64,000 nt of DNA from Clostridiales bacterium (GTDB taxonomy: Bacteria > Bacillota > Clostridia > Oscillospirales > Oscillospiraceae): positions 3,716 through 67,715 of the forward strand of contig SFDT01000004.1 in the NCBI GenBank assembly GCA_004558115.1, given 5' to 3'. The notes under the pieces were generated by a model. It was not told the origin of the DNA, ran no database searches, and saw nothing but the letters and a program-made list of their open reading frames with translations. Below are positions 44,160-52,062 of the stretch, piece after piece (the first letter of the stretch is position 1; each line of letters starts with the position of its first letter). Both the position numbers and the translations under genes were made by a program.

Positions 44160-44885
44160 TCAGAGCTTTTTCCGCATGACGGTGAGGCGGAAAATGCCGT
44201 CCGCAAAATACTCGTTGGAGCAGAAGACGGGGTTGCCGTCGATGTCGAAGTCCACCTCGTCCATATTCAGCAGAGGCGTGCCGACAGGGACCTGGAAAAT
44301 CTCCGCCAGAGCGGCGTCCGCCACGGCGGGGCGCAGGTCCGTCAGGTCCAAATAGGGATTGATGCCGCAGAACTGCTGGAGGAAATGGAAAATGGGGAGC
44401 TTCAGGTCCTTGAGGGTGTAGTTTCCCTTGGCCAGGGCCTTTTCCATCACGTCCTCGCAGTAAATGGCCGGGCGGCCGTCGGCGGTGCACAGGCGGGATA
44501 CCCGGATGATGGGAGTGCCCTCCTCAATGCGCAGCCGGGAGGCAATGGCCTCGTCAGCGGTGCTCTCAGTCACACGGACATAGGCCACGGCCGGCTCGAA
44601 GCCGCTCTCGCGGATCATGTCCAGGAATTCCTCCTCAATGTCCATGCGGGTCTGGACATTCAGCACGTGCCGGTTGATGATGGTGCCCACGCCGTGGCGG
44701 CGGGTAATGAAGCCCTCCCGCTCCAGGGAGGCCAGAATGTCCCGCAGCTGCGTGCGGCTGATGCCCAGCTTCTCCGCCAGAACGCTTTCCCGGGGGAGAC
44801 GCTCGCAGTCCGCGTAGGCGCCGTCCTTCATGTCGGAGAGGAGCTGGGCACGAATGGTTTTGGACTGGGTGGGCTGAGTGCTCAT
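44160..44885 (-). CDS. GntR-family regulator with UTRA domain, first gene of the purine operon
   Basis: A 241-aa protein. The GntR winged helix is PRESVLAEKLGISRTQLRDILASLEREGFITRRHG, spread over residues about 32-68; the C-terminal half is a UTRA/chorismate-lyase-fold ligand domain (IIRVSRLCTADGRPAIYCED, MDEVDFDIDGNPVFCSNEYFAD). AGGTGAATCGT precedes ATG 44885. It shares a strand and short gaps with all the pur genes, and two palindromes lie at its promoter, so it probably autoregulates the whole operon. The ligand is unknown. Confidence 0.92.
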   Translation of the reverse strand: MSTQPTQSKTIRAQLLSDMKDGAYADCERLPRESVLAEKLGISRTQLRDILASLEREGFITRRHGVGTIINRHVLNVQTRMDIEEEFLDMIRESGFEPAVAYVRVTESTADEAIASRLRIEEGTPIIRVSRLCTADGRPAIYCEDVMEKALAKGNYTLKDLKLPIFHFLQQFCGINPYLDLTDLRPAVADAALAEIFQVPVGTPLLNMDEVDFDIDGNPVFCSNEYFADGIFRLTVMRKKL

Positions 44886-44911
44886 ACGATTCACCTCATC
44901 ACAATGTCAAA

Positions 44912-44968
44912 ATGGTACTACCATTGAAAGGTCGTACCTATTGTATCGAATTTGCATGGGCCACGCAA
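44912..44968 (-). promoter_or_regulatory. Purine-operon promoter with two palindromic operators
   Basis: Minus-strand TTGCGT (44963-44968) and TACAAT (44940-44945), 17-nt spacing. Downstream of the -10 are AGGTCGTACCT (44929-44939) and ATGGTACTACCAT (44912-44924), centres 16 bp apart, sharing GGTNNTACC-like cores. A repressor bound here would block initiation. Confidence 0.6.
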
Positions 44969-45075
44969 TTGACAAATTCGACAGTTTGCGCAGCGGATTT
45001 CGCGAAGACCCTTGTGGAGGCCACCGATGCCAGCCAAAGTGCCGGAATCATGCGCTTTTTCGTGTGATTTGACCG

Positions 45076-45103
45076 TGGACATTTGTCCGTATCCTGTTAT
45101 AAT
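45076..45103 (+). promoter_or_regulatory. Putative promoter of the hydroxyacid dehydrogenase/shikimate kinase pair
   Basis: TGGACA (45076-45081) and TATAAT (45098-45103), 16-nt spacing. The sequence between this and the divergent purine promoter (44969-45075) shows no gene. Confidence 0.6.
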
Positions 45104-45139
45104 ACCGTTATTAACACTGTGCCAAGGAAGCGATGACAA

Positions 45140-46132
45140 ATGAAAATTCTGGTTTTAGGCGCCCAGGCAAGGTATGAAAAATACCTGCCGCAGCTGCCTT
45201 TTATCCGCCAGCAGGAGCTGGTGTTTCGGGACAAGGACACGCCGGTGGAGCAGCTCCTTGCCCGCGACGCGGACGCGGACATCCTGTTCGTGGACGCCAT
45301 CACACCGGTGCCGGCGGAGTTGATCGGCGGAATGCCCAAGCTGAAGCTGGTCCACTCCGAAGGCGTGGCCTATGACAAAATCGACCTGGCGGCTGCCAGA
45401 GCGCGGGGCGTATACGTCTGCAACAACAAAGGCTGCAACGCCGGCGCCGTGGCGGAGCAGGCCATCATGCTGATGCTCATGCTCCTGCGCCGGGAGATCC
45501 CCGGCGACAGGGCCGTCCGGGAGGGGCGCCAGATGGAGGTGAAGGAGCGCAGCATGACCGAGGGTATCCGGGAGTTGTCGGACTGCCGGGTTGGCCTGGT
45601 GGGCTTCGGCGATATCGCCAGGGCCACGGCGGAGCGGCTGGCGCCCTTTGGCTGCGAGATCTACTATTATACGAAGCACCGCCGGGATCGGGAGGAGGAA
45701 GAACGCTGCGGCGTCACCTATAAGACCCTGGAGGAGCTGGCGGCCTCCTGTGACATCATCAGCCTCCACTGCGCCGTGACGGAGGAGACCCGGAATATCG
45801 TGGACGGGGCGTTCCTGGCCCGGATGAAGCCCACGGCGTACCTGGTGAACACTGCCCGGGGGGAGCTTGTGGACAACCTAGCCCTGCGGAAAGCCCTGAT
45901 GGAGGGGAAACTGGCCGGCGCCGGCCTGGATACTCTGGCACCGGAGCCGGTGACGGCGGACAATCCCCTGGTGACCATGCCGGCCCCCGCCTGCGACCGG
46001 GTGGTGCTGGCGCCCCATCTGGGCGGCATTACGGAGGCCAGCTTCCGCCGCAGCCACCTGCACATGTGGCGGAACGCGGAGCGGATCGCCGACAGCCACC
46101 GGCCGGACAATATCGTAAACGGATTGGAATGA
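45140..46132 (+). CDS. D-isomer-specific 2-hydroxyacid dehydrogenase family protein
   Basis: A 330-aa NAD(P)-dependent dehydrogenase. The Rossmann motif is VGLVGFGDIARATAERL (GxGxxA); VNTARGELVDN gives the substrate-binding Arg, and the late VLAPHLGGITEASF the catalytic His. CNNKGCNAGAVAEQAIMLMLMLLR is the family interdomain helix. It could be a 3-phosphoglycerate dehydrogenase or another 2-hydroxyacid enzyme; no ACT domain is present. AAGGAAG precedes the ATG. Shikimate kinase follows after 4 nt. Confidence 0.92.
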   Translation: MKILVLGAQARYEKYLPQLPFIRQQELVFRDKDTPVEQLLARDADADILFVDAITPVPAELIGGMPKLKLVHSEGVAYDKIDLAAARARGVYVCNNKGCNAGAVAEQAIMLMLMLLRREIPGDRAVREGRQMEVKERSMTEGIRELSDCRVGLVGFGDIARATAERLAPFGCEIYYYTKHRRDREEEERCGVTYKTLEELAASCDIISLHCAVTEETRNIVDGAFLARMKPTAYLVNTARGELVDNLALRKALMEGKLAGAGLDTLAPEPVTADNPLVTMPAPACDRVVLAPHLGGITEASFRRSHLHMWRNAERIADSHRPDNIVNGLE

Positions 46133-46136
46133 ACCT

Positions 46137-46649
46137 ATGAAAAACATCGTACTGATCGGAATGCCCGGCACAGGCAAAAGCGTGGTGGGCCGAGCCCTGG
46201 CGCAGCGGCTGGACTACACCTTTGTGGATATGGATGACCTGATCGTGGAGGCCACGGGCAAGACCCTGCCGGAAATTCTGCGGGAAGATGGTCTGGAGGA
46301 ATTTTTCAAGATCGAGGAAAAGAACGGCGTGGAGCTGGACCGGTCGGACACGGTGGTGTCCACCGGCGGCAGCATGGTCCTCTATGAGGACGCCATGGAG
46401 CATTTGAAGGAAAACGGCGTCATCGTCTGGCTGGAAACGCCCCTCAGCCAGATCATGGAGCGGATGCCGGCGGACCTCGTTGACCGGGGCATCGCGGCTC
46501 CGGCGGGCATGACCATCCGCCAGATCTATGAGCAGCGGGAGCCTCTGTATGCCAAGTACGCTGACCTCATCGTGGCCAGCCGGGACGGCGCCGACGACAC
46601 GGCCCGACAGGTGCGGCAAATGCTGCGGACCGTGGGCATCAAGCTGTAA
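46137..46649 (+). CDS. aroK: Shikimate kinase
   Basis: A 170-aa P-loop kinase: IGMPGTGKSVVGRALAQ (Walker A), TFVDMDDLIV (D-x-D for Mg and shikimate), SEILRE-like PEILREDGLEEFF and VVSTGGSMV (shikimate-binding GGG-type loop). It phosphorylates shikimate in aromatic amino-acid synthesis. No other aro genes are near. The GGSMV loop departs slightly from the usual GGG. A terminator follows. Confidence 0.85.
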   Translation: MKNIVLIGMPGTGKSVVGRALAQRLDYTFVDMDDLIVEATGKTLPEILREDGLEEFFKIEEKNGVELDRSDTVVSTGGSMVLYEDAMEHLKENGVIVWLETPLSQIMERMPADLVDRGIAAPAGMTIRQIYEQREPLYAKYADLIVASRDGADDTARQVRQMLRTVGIKL

Positions 46650-46654
46650 CATGC

Positions 46655-46690
46655 AAGAAGACCTTCTGCGGGAAGCAGAAGGTCTTCTTT
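46655..46690. terminator. Bidirectional terminator
   Basis: Perfect 15-bp stem (46655-46669 with 46675-46689), GGGAA loop, then TTTTTAT on the plus strand; convergent with the thioredoxin reductase-like gene. Confidence 0.9.
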
Positions 46691-47596
46691 TTATATGCAT
46701 TTGCAGTAATTGCAGGCAGCCAGGGCAGCCACGGCGCCGTCGGCGCAGGCGGTGGTCAATTGCCGGACTTCTTTGGCCCGGCAGTCACCGGCGACAAACA
46801 CACCGGCGGCGGAGGTGACGCAGTTCTCACCGCAGGGGATGAAGCCGCCTGCGTCCACCGCTGTCAGAGCGGCGGATAAGGATGTCTCCGGCAGCTGTCC
46901 CACAGCCTCGAACAATCCGGAGACCGCCAGGGAGGTCTCCGCGCCGGTCGCCGCGTTTCGCAGGGATAGCCCGGTCAGAGCGTCGCCGCCCAGAAGTGCT
47001 GTCACAACCGTGTCCATGGCAAAGGACACATTGGTGCGCTTTTGAAGGGCCTGCACCAAAACGGGGTCTCCCCGGAAGGCGCTCCGGCGGTGGATGACGG
47101 TCACGTGGCGGCACAGGTCTGCCAGGAACAACGCGTCCTGCAAAGCGGTGTTGCCGCCGCCGCACACCGCCACATCTTTTCCTTGATAAAAGGAACCGTC
47201 GCACACGGCACAGAAGGAAATGCCCGCCATGGTGTCCTCGCCGGGAAGTCCCAGGGTGCGGTGCTTCATGCCGGTGGCCAAAATGAGGGCGGAGCAGGTA
47301 TAGGTACCGTAGTCCGTGATGACCGTCTTGCAGGGGCCGTCCCGGACCTCCAGGACCTCCTCCAGCTCCAGCCGGGCCCCCAGGGCTTCCGCCTGGTTAT
47401 ACAGCCGGTCTGCCAGCTCCGCGCCGGAGACGGACATGAGGCCAGGGAAGTTCTCCACCCGGGGGGAGGAGGCGATCTGCCCGCCAAAGCCCTCCTTTTC
47501 CAGCAGCAGCACGGACTTCCCCGCCCGGCGGGCGTAGATAGCGGCGGTGAGGCCGGCGGGGCCGCCGCCCACGATGAGAATGTCAAAATGCTCCAT
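46691..47596 (-). CDS. Thioredoxin reductase-like FAD/NAD(P) oxidoreductase
   Basis: A 301-aa flavoprotein. FAD motif DILIVGGGPAGLTAAIYARRAG; redox pair C-A-V-C in ISFCAVCDGSFYQG; NAD(P) site VAVCGGGNTALQDALFLA; C-terminal FAD motif VFVAGDCRAKEVRQ. It fits thioredoxin reductases or the AhpF-like/ferredoxin-dependent relatives common in Clostridia. The NADPH HRRxxxR signature is present as HRRSAFR. It follows the HIBADH-like gene by 10 nt. No thioredoxin gene is adjacent. Confidence 0.88.
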   Translation of the reverse strand: MEHFDILIVGGGPAGLTAAIYARRAGKSVLLLEKEGFGGQIASSPRVENFPGLMSVSGAELADRLYNQAEALGARLELEEVLEVRDGPCKTVITDYGTYTCSALILATGMKHRTLGLPGEDTMAGISFCAVCDGSFYQGKDVAVCGGGNTALQDALFLADLCRHVTVIHRRSAFRGDPVLVQALQKRTNVSFAMDTVVTALLGGDALTGLSLRNAATGAETSLAVSGLFEAVGQLPETSLSAALTAVDAGGFIPCGENCVTSAAGVFVAGDCRAKEVRQLTTACADGAVAALAACNYCKCI

Positions 47597-47606
47597 CACA
47601 GCACCT

Positions 47607-48464
47607 TTATTTCCGGTCGGGATAGCGGACCTTGGCCACGGCGGTGCTGTCCTCGCTGTCAAATTCCCGGGCACGGCGGTAGTAGTCCAGCACGGCTTCG
47701 CCCAAAGGCAATGTCATGCCGTCCGCCAGCGACATGGCCAGCTCCAGGTCCTTCCGCATCAGGGACACAGTGAAGCCGGGCGCATAATCCCCGGAGCGGA
47801 TCTTGGGGAAAGCGGCCCGCAGGGCGGCGGAATCGCCGCTGGAGGCGGACACGGCGTCAAAAAAGGCGTCCGGGTCCACACCGTGGGCCTCCGCCATCCG
47901 CCAGGCCTCGCCCACGGCGGTCTTGTTGATGGCGCTCAGGAGGTTATTCAAAGACTTGATGATCTTGCCCTGACCGGGCTTGTCTCCCACATAGCACAGC
48001 TTCCCGGCAATGTCCCCCAGCACCGGCGCCACCCGGTCAAACACATTCCGGTCTCCGGCGCACAGCATGGACATGGTGCCGCTGGCGGCGCCCTTGACGC
48101 CGCCGGACACCGGCGCGTCCAGCAGGGAAACGCCGTGGGAGGCGCAGAGAGCGGCGGCTTTTTCCGCGGCCTCCGCGGAGGCGGAGGTCATCTCCACCAC
48201 CACGCTGCCGGCGGGCAGGGCGGATAAGAAGGCATCGTCCAGCAAGCCCAGCAGGGCGTTGTCATTGGGGACGATGGTGAAAACCAGCTCCGCACCGCGC
48301 AGGGCCTCCGCCGGAGAGGCGGCGATGCTTCCGCCCAGCTCCTGGAGCCGCAGGGCGGAGGAGGGATCCCGGTGGACAGCGGTGGTGACGCTGTGGCCGG
48401 CCTTCAGCAGGTTGGCAGCAATGGGAAAGCCCATGTTGCCCAGACCGAAAAATGCGATTTGCAT
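47607..48464 (-). CDS. 3-hydroxyisobutyrate dehydrogenase-like NAD(P) oxidoreductase
   Basis: A 285-aa beta-hydroxyacid dehydrogenase. The N-terminal FFGLGNMGFPIAANLLKAGHSVT is the dinucleotide site; LLDAPVSGGVKGAASG is the substrate-binding signature; K in GQGKIIKSLNNLL is the catalytic lysine. Members act on 3-hydroxyisobutyrate, tartronate semialdehyde (GarR) or succinic semialdehyde. Substrate not assignable from context. Confidence 0.9.
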   Translation of the reverse strand: MQIAFFGLGNMGFPIAANLLKAGHSVTTAVHRDPSSALRLQELGGSIAASPAEALRGAELVFTIVPNDNALLGLLDDAFLSALPAGSVVVEMTSASAEAAEKAAALCASHGVSLLDAPVSGGVKGAASGTMSMLCAGDRNVFDRVAPVLGDIAGKLCYVGDKPGQGKIIKSLNNLLSAINKTAVGEAWRMAEAHGVDPDAFFDAVSASSGDSAALRAAFPKIRSGDYAPGFTVSLMRKDLELAMSLADGMTLPLGEAVLDYYRRAREFDSEDSTAVAKVRYPDRK

Positions 48465-48484
48465 AGATACATCTCCTTACATTG

Positions 48485-48513
48485 AAAAAGGAGGGACCCG
48501 GTCCCTCCTTTTT
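48485..48513. terminator. Terminator downstream of nrdD
   Basis: Near-perfect palindrome with A-run and T-run, 13-bp arms around a central CCGG-type turn. It can stop minus-strand nrdD transcription before the HIBADH-like gene. Confidence 0.85.
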
Positions 48514-48518
48514 AATTG

Positions 48519-50912
48519 TTAATGAACCGTGGATGCGTATTTTTTGATGACGGAGGCATTCACCAGCTTTTCCACCTGGCCGCCGTGGCGGACGATGAGA
48601 GTGGGCGCCTGCTGGATGCCATACTGGCTCACCAGATCCAAATGCTCGCTGACATCCATGGTGGTATAGGCCAATCCCGCCTTTTCCAACTCGTGTTTTG
48701 CGATCTTGCAGTTGGGGCAGGTTTTGGTGGTGAACAGGAACAGCCCGTCCTCCTGGGCGGCGCCGCTGCCGGTCACGCTGGCGTCGCCGGTGTCAGCGGC
48801 GGTCTGCGCCCGGTCGCAGAGACGGCGGCCCTCCAGCCGGGAGTTTTCCACTTCATACTCCCGGCGGTCCTTGTACTCCTGGACCTTGCCGTCGTTCCAG
48901 TTCTGGACAGGACGGTAATAGCCGGTGATGCGGCTCCACACCTCGCAGGGCTTGCCGCAGGTGGGGCAGGTGGCGTGCTCACCGGAGATGTAGCCGTGGT
49001 CCTGGCAGATGGAGTAGGTGGGGGACATGGTGTAGTAGGGCAGCTTGAAGTTTTCCGCGATCTTCCGCACCAGGTCGGCGGCCGCCTTCCAGTCCGGCAG
49101 TTTCTCGCCCAAAAAGGCGTGGAACACGGTGCCGGAGGTATACAGGGTCTGGAGCTCGTCCTGGATGGACAGGGCCTCGAAAATATCCTCCGTGTAGCCC
49201 ACGGGCAGGTGGGAGGAGTTGGTGTAATACGGCGTGTCGCCGGGGTGCTTGGCGGCGGTGATGATGTCGGGATACTTTTCCACATCGTGCTTGGCCAGGC
49301 GGTAGGTGGTGGACTCGGCGGGGGTGGCCTCCAGGTTGTACAGGTCGCCGTATTGCTCCTGATAGTCGGAAAGGCGCTCCCGCATGTGATTCAGAACGTC
49401 CTTGGCAAAGGCCTGGGTCTCCGGATGGGTCAGGTCCTTGCGCAGCCATTTGGCGTTGAGGCCCACCTCGTTCATGCCGATGAGGCCGATGGTGGAGAAG
49501 TGGTTGTCAAAGGTGCCCAGGTAATACTTGGTGTACGGATACAGTCCCGCGTCCATGAGGCGGGTGATGACGGTGCGCTTGGTCTTGAGGCTGCGGGCGG
49601 CGATGTCCATGATGTGGTCCAGCCGCTGGTAGAATTCCTCCGGCGTCTGGGAGAGATACGCGATGCGGGGCAGGTTGATGGTGACCACGCCCACAGAGCC
49701 GGTGGACTCACCGGAGCCGAAGTATCCGCCGGACTTCTTCCGCAGCTCCCGCAGGTCCAGCCGCAGCCGGCAGCACATGGAGCGCACATCGGAGGGCTCC
49801 ATGTCGGAGTTGATGTAGTTGGAGAAATAGGGGGTGCCGTATTTGGCGGTCATCTCGAACAGGAGACGGTTGTTCTCCGTGTCGCTCCAGTCGAAATCCT
49901 TGGTGATGGAGTAGGTGGGGATGGGGTACTGGAAGCCCCGGCCGTCGGCGTCGCCCTCGGTCATGATCTCGATGAACGCCTTGTTCACCATGTCCATTTC
50001 CTTTTTGCAGTCGCCGTAGGTGAAATCCTGCTCCTTACCGCCCACAATGGCCGGCAGGTTTTCCAGGTCCTTGGGCACGGTCCAGTCCAGGGTGATGTTG
50101 GAGAAGGGGGCCTGCGTGCCCCAGCGGGAGGGGGTGTTCACGCCGAACACGAAGGACTGGATGCACTGCTTGACCTCTTTCTGGGAAAGGTTGTCCACCT
50201 TGACGAAGGGGGCCAGATACGTGTCAAAGGAGCTGAAGGCCTGGGCGCCGGCCCACTCGTTCTGCATGATGCCCAGGAAGTTCACCATCTGGTTGCACAG
50301 GGTGCTCAGGTGGCTGGCGGGCGTGGAGTTGATCTTGCCGGGGATGCCGAGGCCCTGCTGGATGAGCTGCTTCAAGCTCCAGCCGGCGCAGTAGCCGGTG
50401 AGCATGGAGAGGTCGTGGAGGTGGATGTCGCCGCTTTTGTGGGCGGCGGCGATCTCCGGGTCATAGATCTCGCTGAGCCAGTAGTTGGCGGTGATGGCGC
50501 CGGAGTTGGACAGGATCAGGCCGCCCACGGAATAGGTGACGGTGGAGTTCTCCTTTACCCGCCAATCGTTGATCTGCAAATAGTTGTCCACCAGGTCCTT
50601 GTAATCCAGCACGGTGGATTTCAGATTGCGGACCTTCTCCCGCTGCTTGCGGTATAAAATATAGGCCTTGGCCACATCGGCGTAGCCGGCCTTACTGAGG
50701 ACGTTTTCCACGCTGTCCTGGATATCCTCCACCGTGATGAGCCCGTCCTTGATCTTTTTCTGATAGTCGGCAGTGACTTTCAGTGCCAGCAGGTCGATGA
50801 TGTCCGGATTGTATTCCATATGGGTGGCCTCGAACGCCTTGGTGATGGCAACGCTGATCTTGGACAGGTTGAAGTCTGTGACGCTCCCGTCCCGTTTTAC
50901 CACTTGATACAT
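48519..50912 (-). CDS. nrdD: Anaerobic ribonucleoside-triphosphate reductase with a C-terminal glutaredoxin-like domain
   Basis: A 797-aa class III reductase. An ATP-cone opens the protein (YQVVKRDGSVTDFNLSKIS). The body contains HSGDIHLHDL-like HKSGDIHLHDLSMLTGYCAGW; the zinc-finger CPTCGKPCEVW is followed by the glycyl-radical loop RITGYYRPVQNWNDGKVQEYKDR. Residues 724-797 are a glutaredoxin/thioredoxin-like domain with C732-P-N-C735 and a late APTLIV. The tail may reduce the enzyme's own active-site cysteines. NrdG lies immediately upstream on the same strand. Confidence 0.95.
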   Translation of the reverse strand: MYQVVKRDGSVTDFNLSKISVAITKAFEATHMEYNPDIIDLLALKVTADYQKKIKDGLITVEDIQDSVENVLSKAGYADVAKAYILYRKQREKVRNLKSTVLDYKDLVDNYLQINDWRVKENSTVTYSVGGLILSNSGAITANYWLSEIYDPEIAAAHKSGDIHLHDLSMLTGYCAGWSLKQLIQQGLGIPGKINSTPASHLSTLCNQMVNFLGIMQNEWAGAQAFSSFDTYLAPFVKVDNLSQKEVKQCIQSFVFGVNTPSRWGTQAPFSNITLDWTVPKDLENLPAIVGGKEQDFTYGDCKKEMDMVNKAFIEIMTEGDADGRGFQYPIPTYSITKDFDWSDTENNRLLFEMTAKYGTPYFSNYINSDMEPSDVRSMCCRLRLDLRELRKKSGGYFGSGESTGSVGVVTINLPRIAYLSQTPEEFYQRLDHIMDIAARSLKTKRTVITRLMDAGLYPYTKYYLGTFDNHFSTIGLIGMNEVGLNAKWLRKDLTHPETQAFAKDVLNHMRERLSDYQEQYGDLYNLEATPAESTTYRLAKHDVEKYPDIITAAKHPGDTPYYTNSSHLPVGYTEDIFEALSIQDELQTLYTSGTVFHAFLGEKLPDWKAAADLVRKIAENFKLPYYTMSPTYSICQDHGYISGEHATCPTCGKPCEVWSRITGYYRPVQNWNDGKVQEYKDRREYEVENSRLEGRRLCDRAQTAADTGDASVTGSGAAQEDGLFLFTTKTCPNCKIAKHELEKAGLAYTTMDVSEHLDLVSQYGIQQAPTLIVRHGGQVEKLVNASVIKKYASTVH

Positions 50913-50996
50913 AATGATGACCTGCTTTCTATTTAAAATCAAAGTTGTTACTTATGCTCCGAAAGAAATGGGCGCCGGTGGCGCCCCGCGACTATC

Positions 50997-51050
50997 ATTG
51001 TACCATGCGGTACAAAGAAGTCAATTAGATAGAAACACTATATATTGTGT
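50997..51050 (-). promoter_or_regulatory. nrdD promoter with an NrdR box
   Basis: Minus-strand TTGACT (51019-51024) and TACAAT (50997-51002), 16-nt spacing. ACACTATATATTGTGT (51035-51050) just upstream matches the NrdR-box consensus. The leader 50913-50996 holds a GC hairpin with no gene. Confidence 0.75.
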
Positions 51051-51084
51051 TTTTTTTGTAAAGAATGCCGAACTTGCGCAATAT

Positions 51085-51780
51085 TTAGTCAATTCCCCGC
51101 ATCTCCACCCGACTGAAAAAAGGACGGGCAATATCGGCAAAGGCTTGCAGCTCTAAGGCTGTGAAGCCATGCCAGCCCTCTTGGATCAAATTTCCGGAAT
51201 CCGCGAAGTTTTGCAGGAAGTACCGGGGCGCACCATGGAGCCACTGGCCCATGGCCTCCACATCGGCGGCGGTGTGCAGCTCCCGGACAAAGGTGGTGCG
51301 AAACTCATGGTCCACGCCGCTTTTTGCCAGCAGGCGGACGCTCTCCTCCACCGGCGCGGTGTCAAAACCGGGGATGCCGATGGTCTGCGGATATTTTTCC
51401 CGACTGTTTTTGATGTCCATGGCCACATAGTCTGCCAGTCCTGCTTCCAGAATGCCGGCCAGCCGGTCCGGGAAGCAGCCGTTGGTGTCCAGCTTCACGA
51501 AAAAACCCATGTCCCGGACCTTTCGCAGGAAGTCCGCAGCGTCCGGCTGCAGCAGCGGCTCTCCGCCGGAGAGCACTACGCCATCCAGAAGTCCCCGCCG
51601 CCGCTCCAAAAACGCCAGCACCTCCGCCTCCGGCAGTTCCGGCGTTTCGTTCAGGCGCGTCACCAGCAGGGCGTTGTGGCAGAAGGGGCACCGCAGGTTG
51701 CATCCGCCGGTGAACACCGTGGCGGCCAGCTTGCCGGGGTAGTCCACCATGGATAGCTTTTGCAGACCGCAAAGGTACAT
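51085..51780 (-). CDS. nrdG: Anaerobic ribonucleotide reductase activating enzyme, NrdG-type
   Basis: A 231-aa radical SAM enzyme. GGCNLRCPFCHN carries the CxxxCxxC cluster motif, and VVLSGGEPLLQPD is the SAM-binding GGE motif. It resembles the longer NrdG2 group that activates NrdD by forming the glycyl radical. It has its own promoter and candidate NrdR box, and it precedes nrdD in the same direction. Confidence 0.9.
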   Translation of the reverse strand: MYLCGLQKLSMVDYPGKLAATVFTGGCNLRCPFCHNALLVTRLNETPELPEAEVLAFLERRRGLLDGVVLSGGEPLLQPDAADFLRKVRDMGFFVKLDTNGCFPDRLAGILEAGLADYVAMDIKNSREKYPQTIGIPGFDTAPVEESVRLLAKSGVDHEFRTTFVRELHTAADVEAMGQWLHGAPRYFLQNFADSGNLIQEGWHGFTALELQAFADIARPFFSRVEMRGID

Positions 51781-51795
51781 GGGCTCATCTCCAAA

Positions 51796-51839
51796 TCACA
51801 AGATATTGTTATTATAGCGCGGTAAAACCACAAGAACAA
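51796..51839 (-). promoter_or_regulatory. nrdG promoter with a degenerate NrdR box
   Basis: Minus-strand TTGTTC (51834-51839) and TATAAT (51811-51816), 17-nt spacing. TAACAATATCTTGTGA (minus strand, 51796-51811) matches 12 of 16 NrdR consensus positions and sits over the start site. Confidence 0.55.
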
Positions 51840-51966
51840 GAGGGAAACGAGAAATAAACAGAGAGGCAGCCCTTTTTGGCGGAGACCGGCTGCGCGAAAG
51901 GAGCACCTTTTGCAGATTGAACGATTTTTGTTTGGATAAGCTGGAAAAAACAGGAGAAATCATGCA

Positions 51967-51996
51967 TTGCCATTGATCGCGGCTCTCCCGTATAAT
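51967..51996 (+). promoter_or_regulatory. Putative promoter of the C39-like lipoprotein gene
   Basis: TTGCCA (51967-51972) and TATAAT (51991-51996), 18-nt spacing, about 65 nt before the ATG. Confidence 0.5.
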
Positions 51997-52062
51997 ACCA
52001 TCATTCCATGAGACCATGGAAAATCGGACAGGGGGGGAGGACCCCCGAAAAGGAGATCGACA

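Noticed and set aside
44895..45139. Guanine riboswitch or PurR box before the purine operon
   Set aside because: I looked for the purine-riboswitch core and PurBox-type repeats and found neither; the two short palindromes fit a GntR protein better.
48516..50657. 713-codon plus-strand frame opposite nrdD
   Set aside because: Shadow of a certain reductase gene, repetitive Gly/Val/His composition, no start signal.
50997..51100. Second NrdR box at nrdD
   Set aside because: NrdR sites often come in pairs about three helical turns apart; the sequences at those distances show no convincing match, so only one box is reported.
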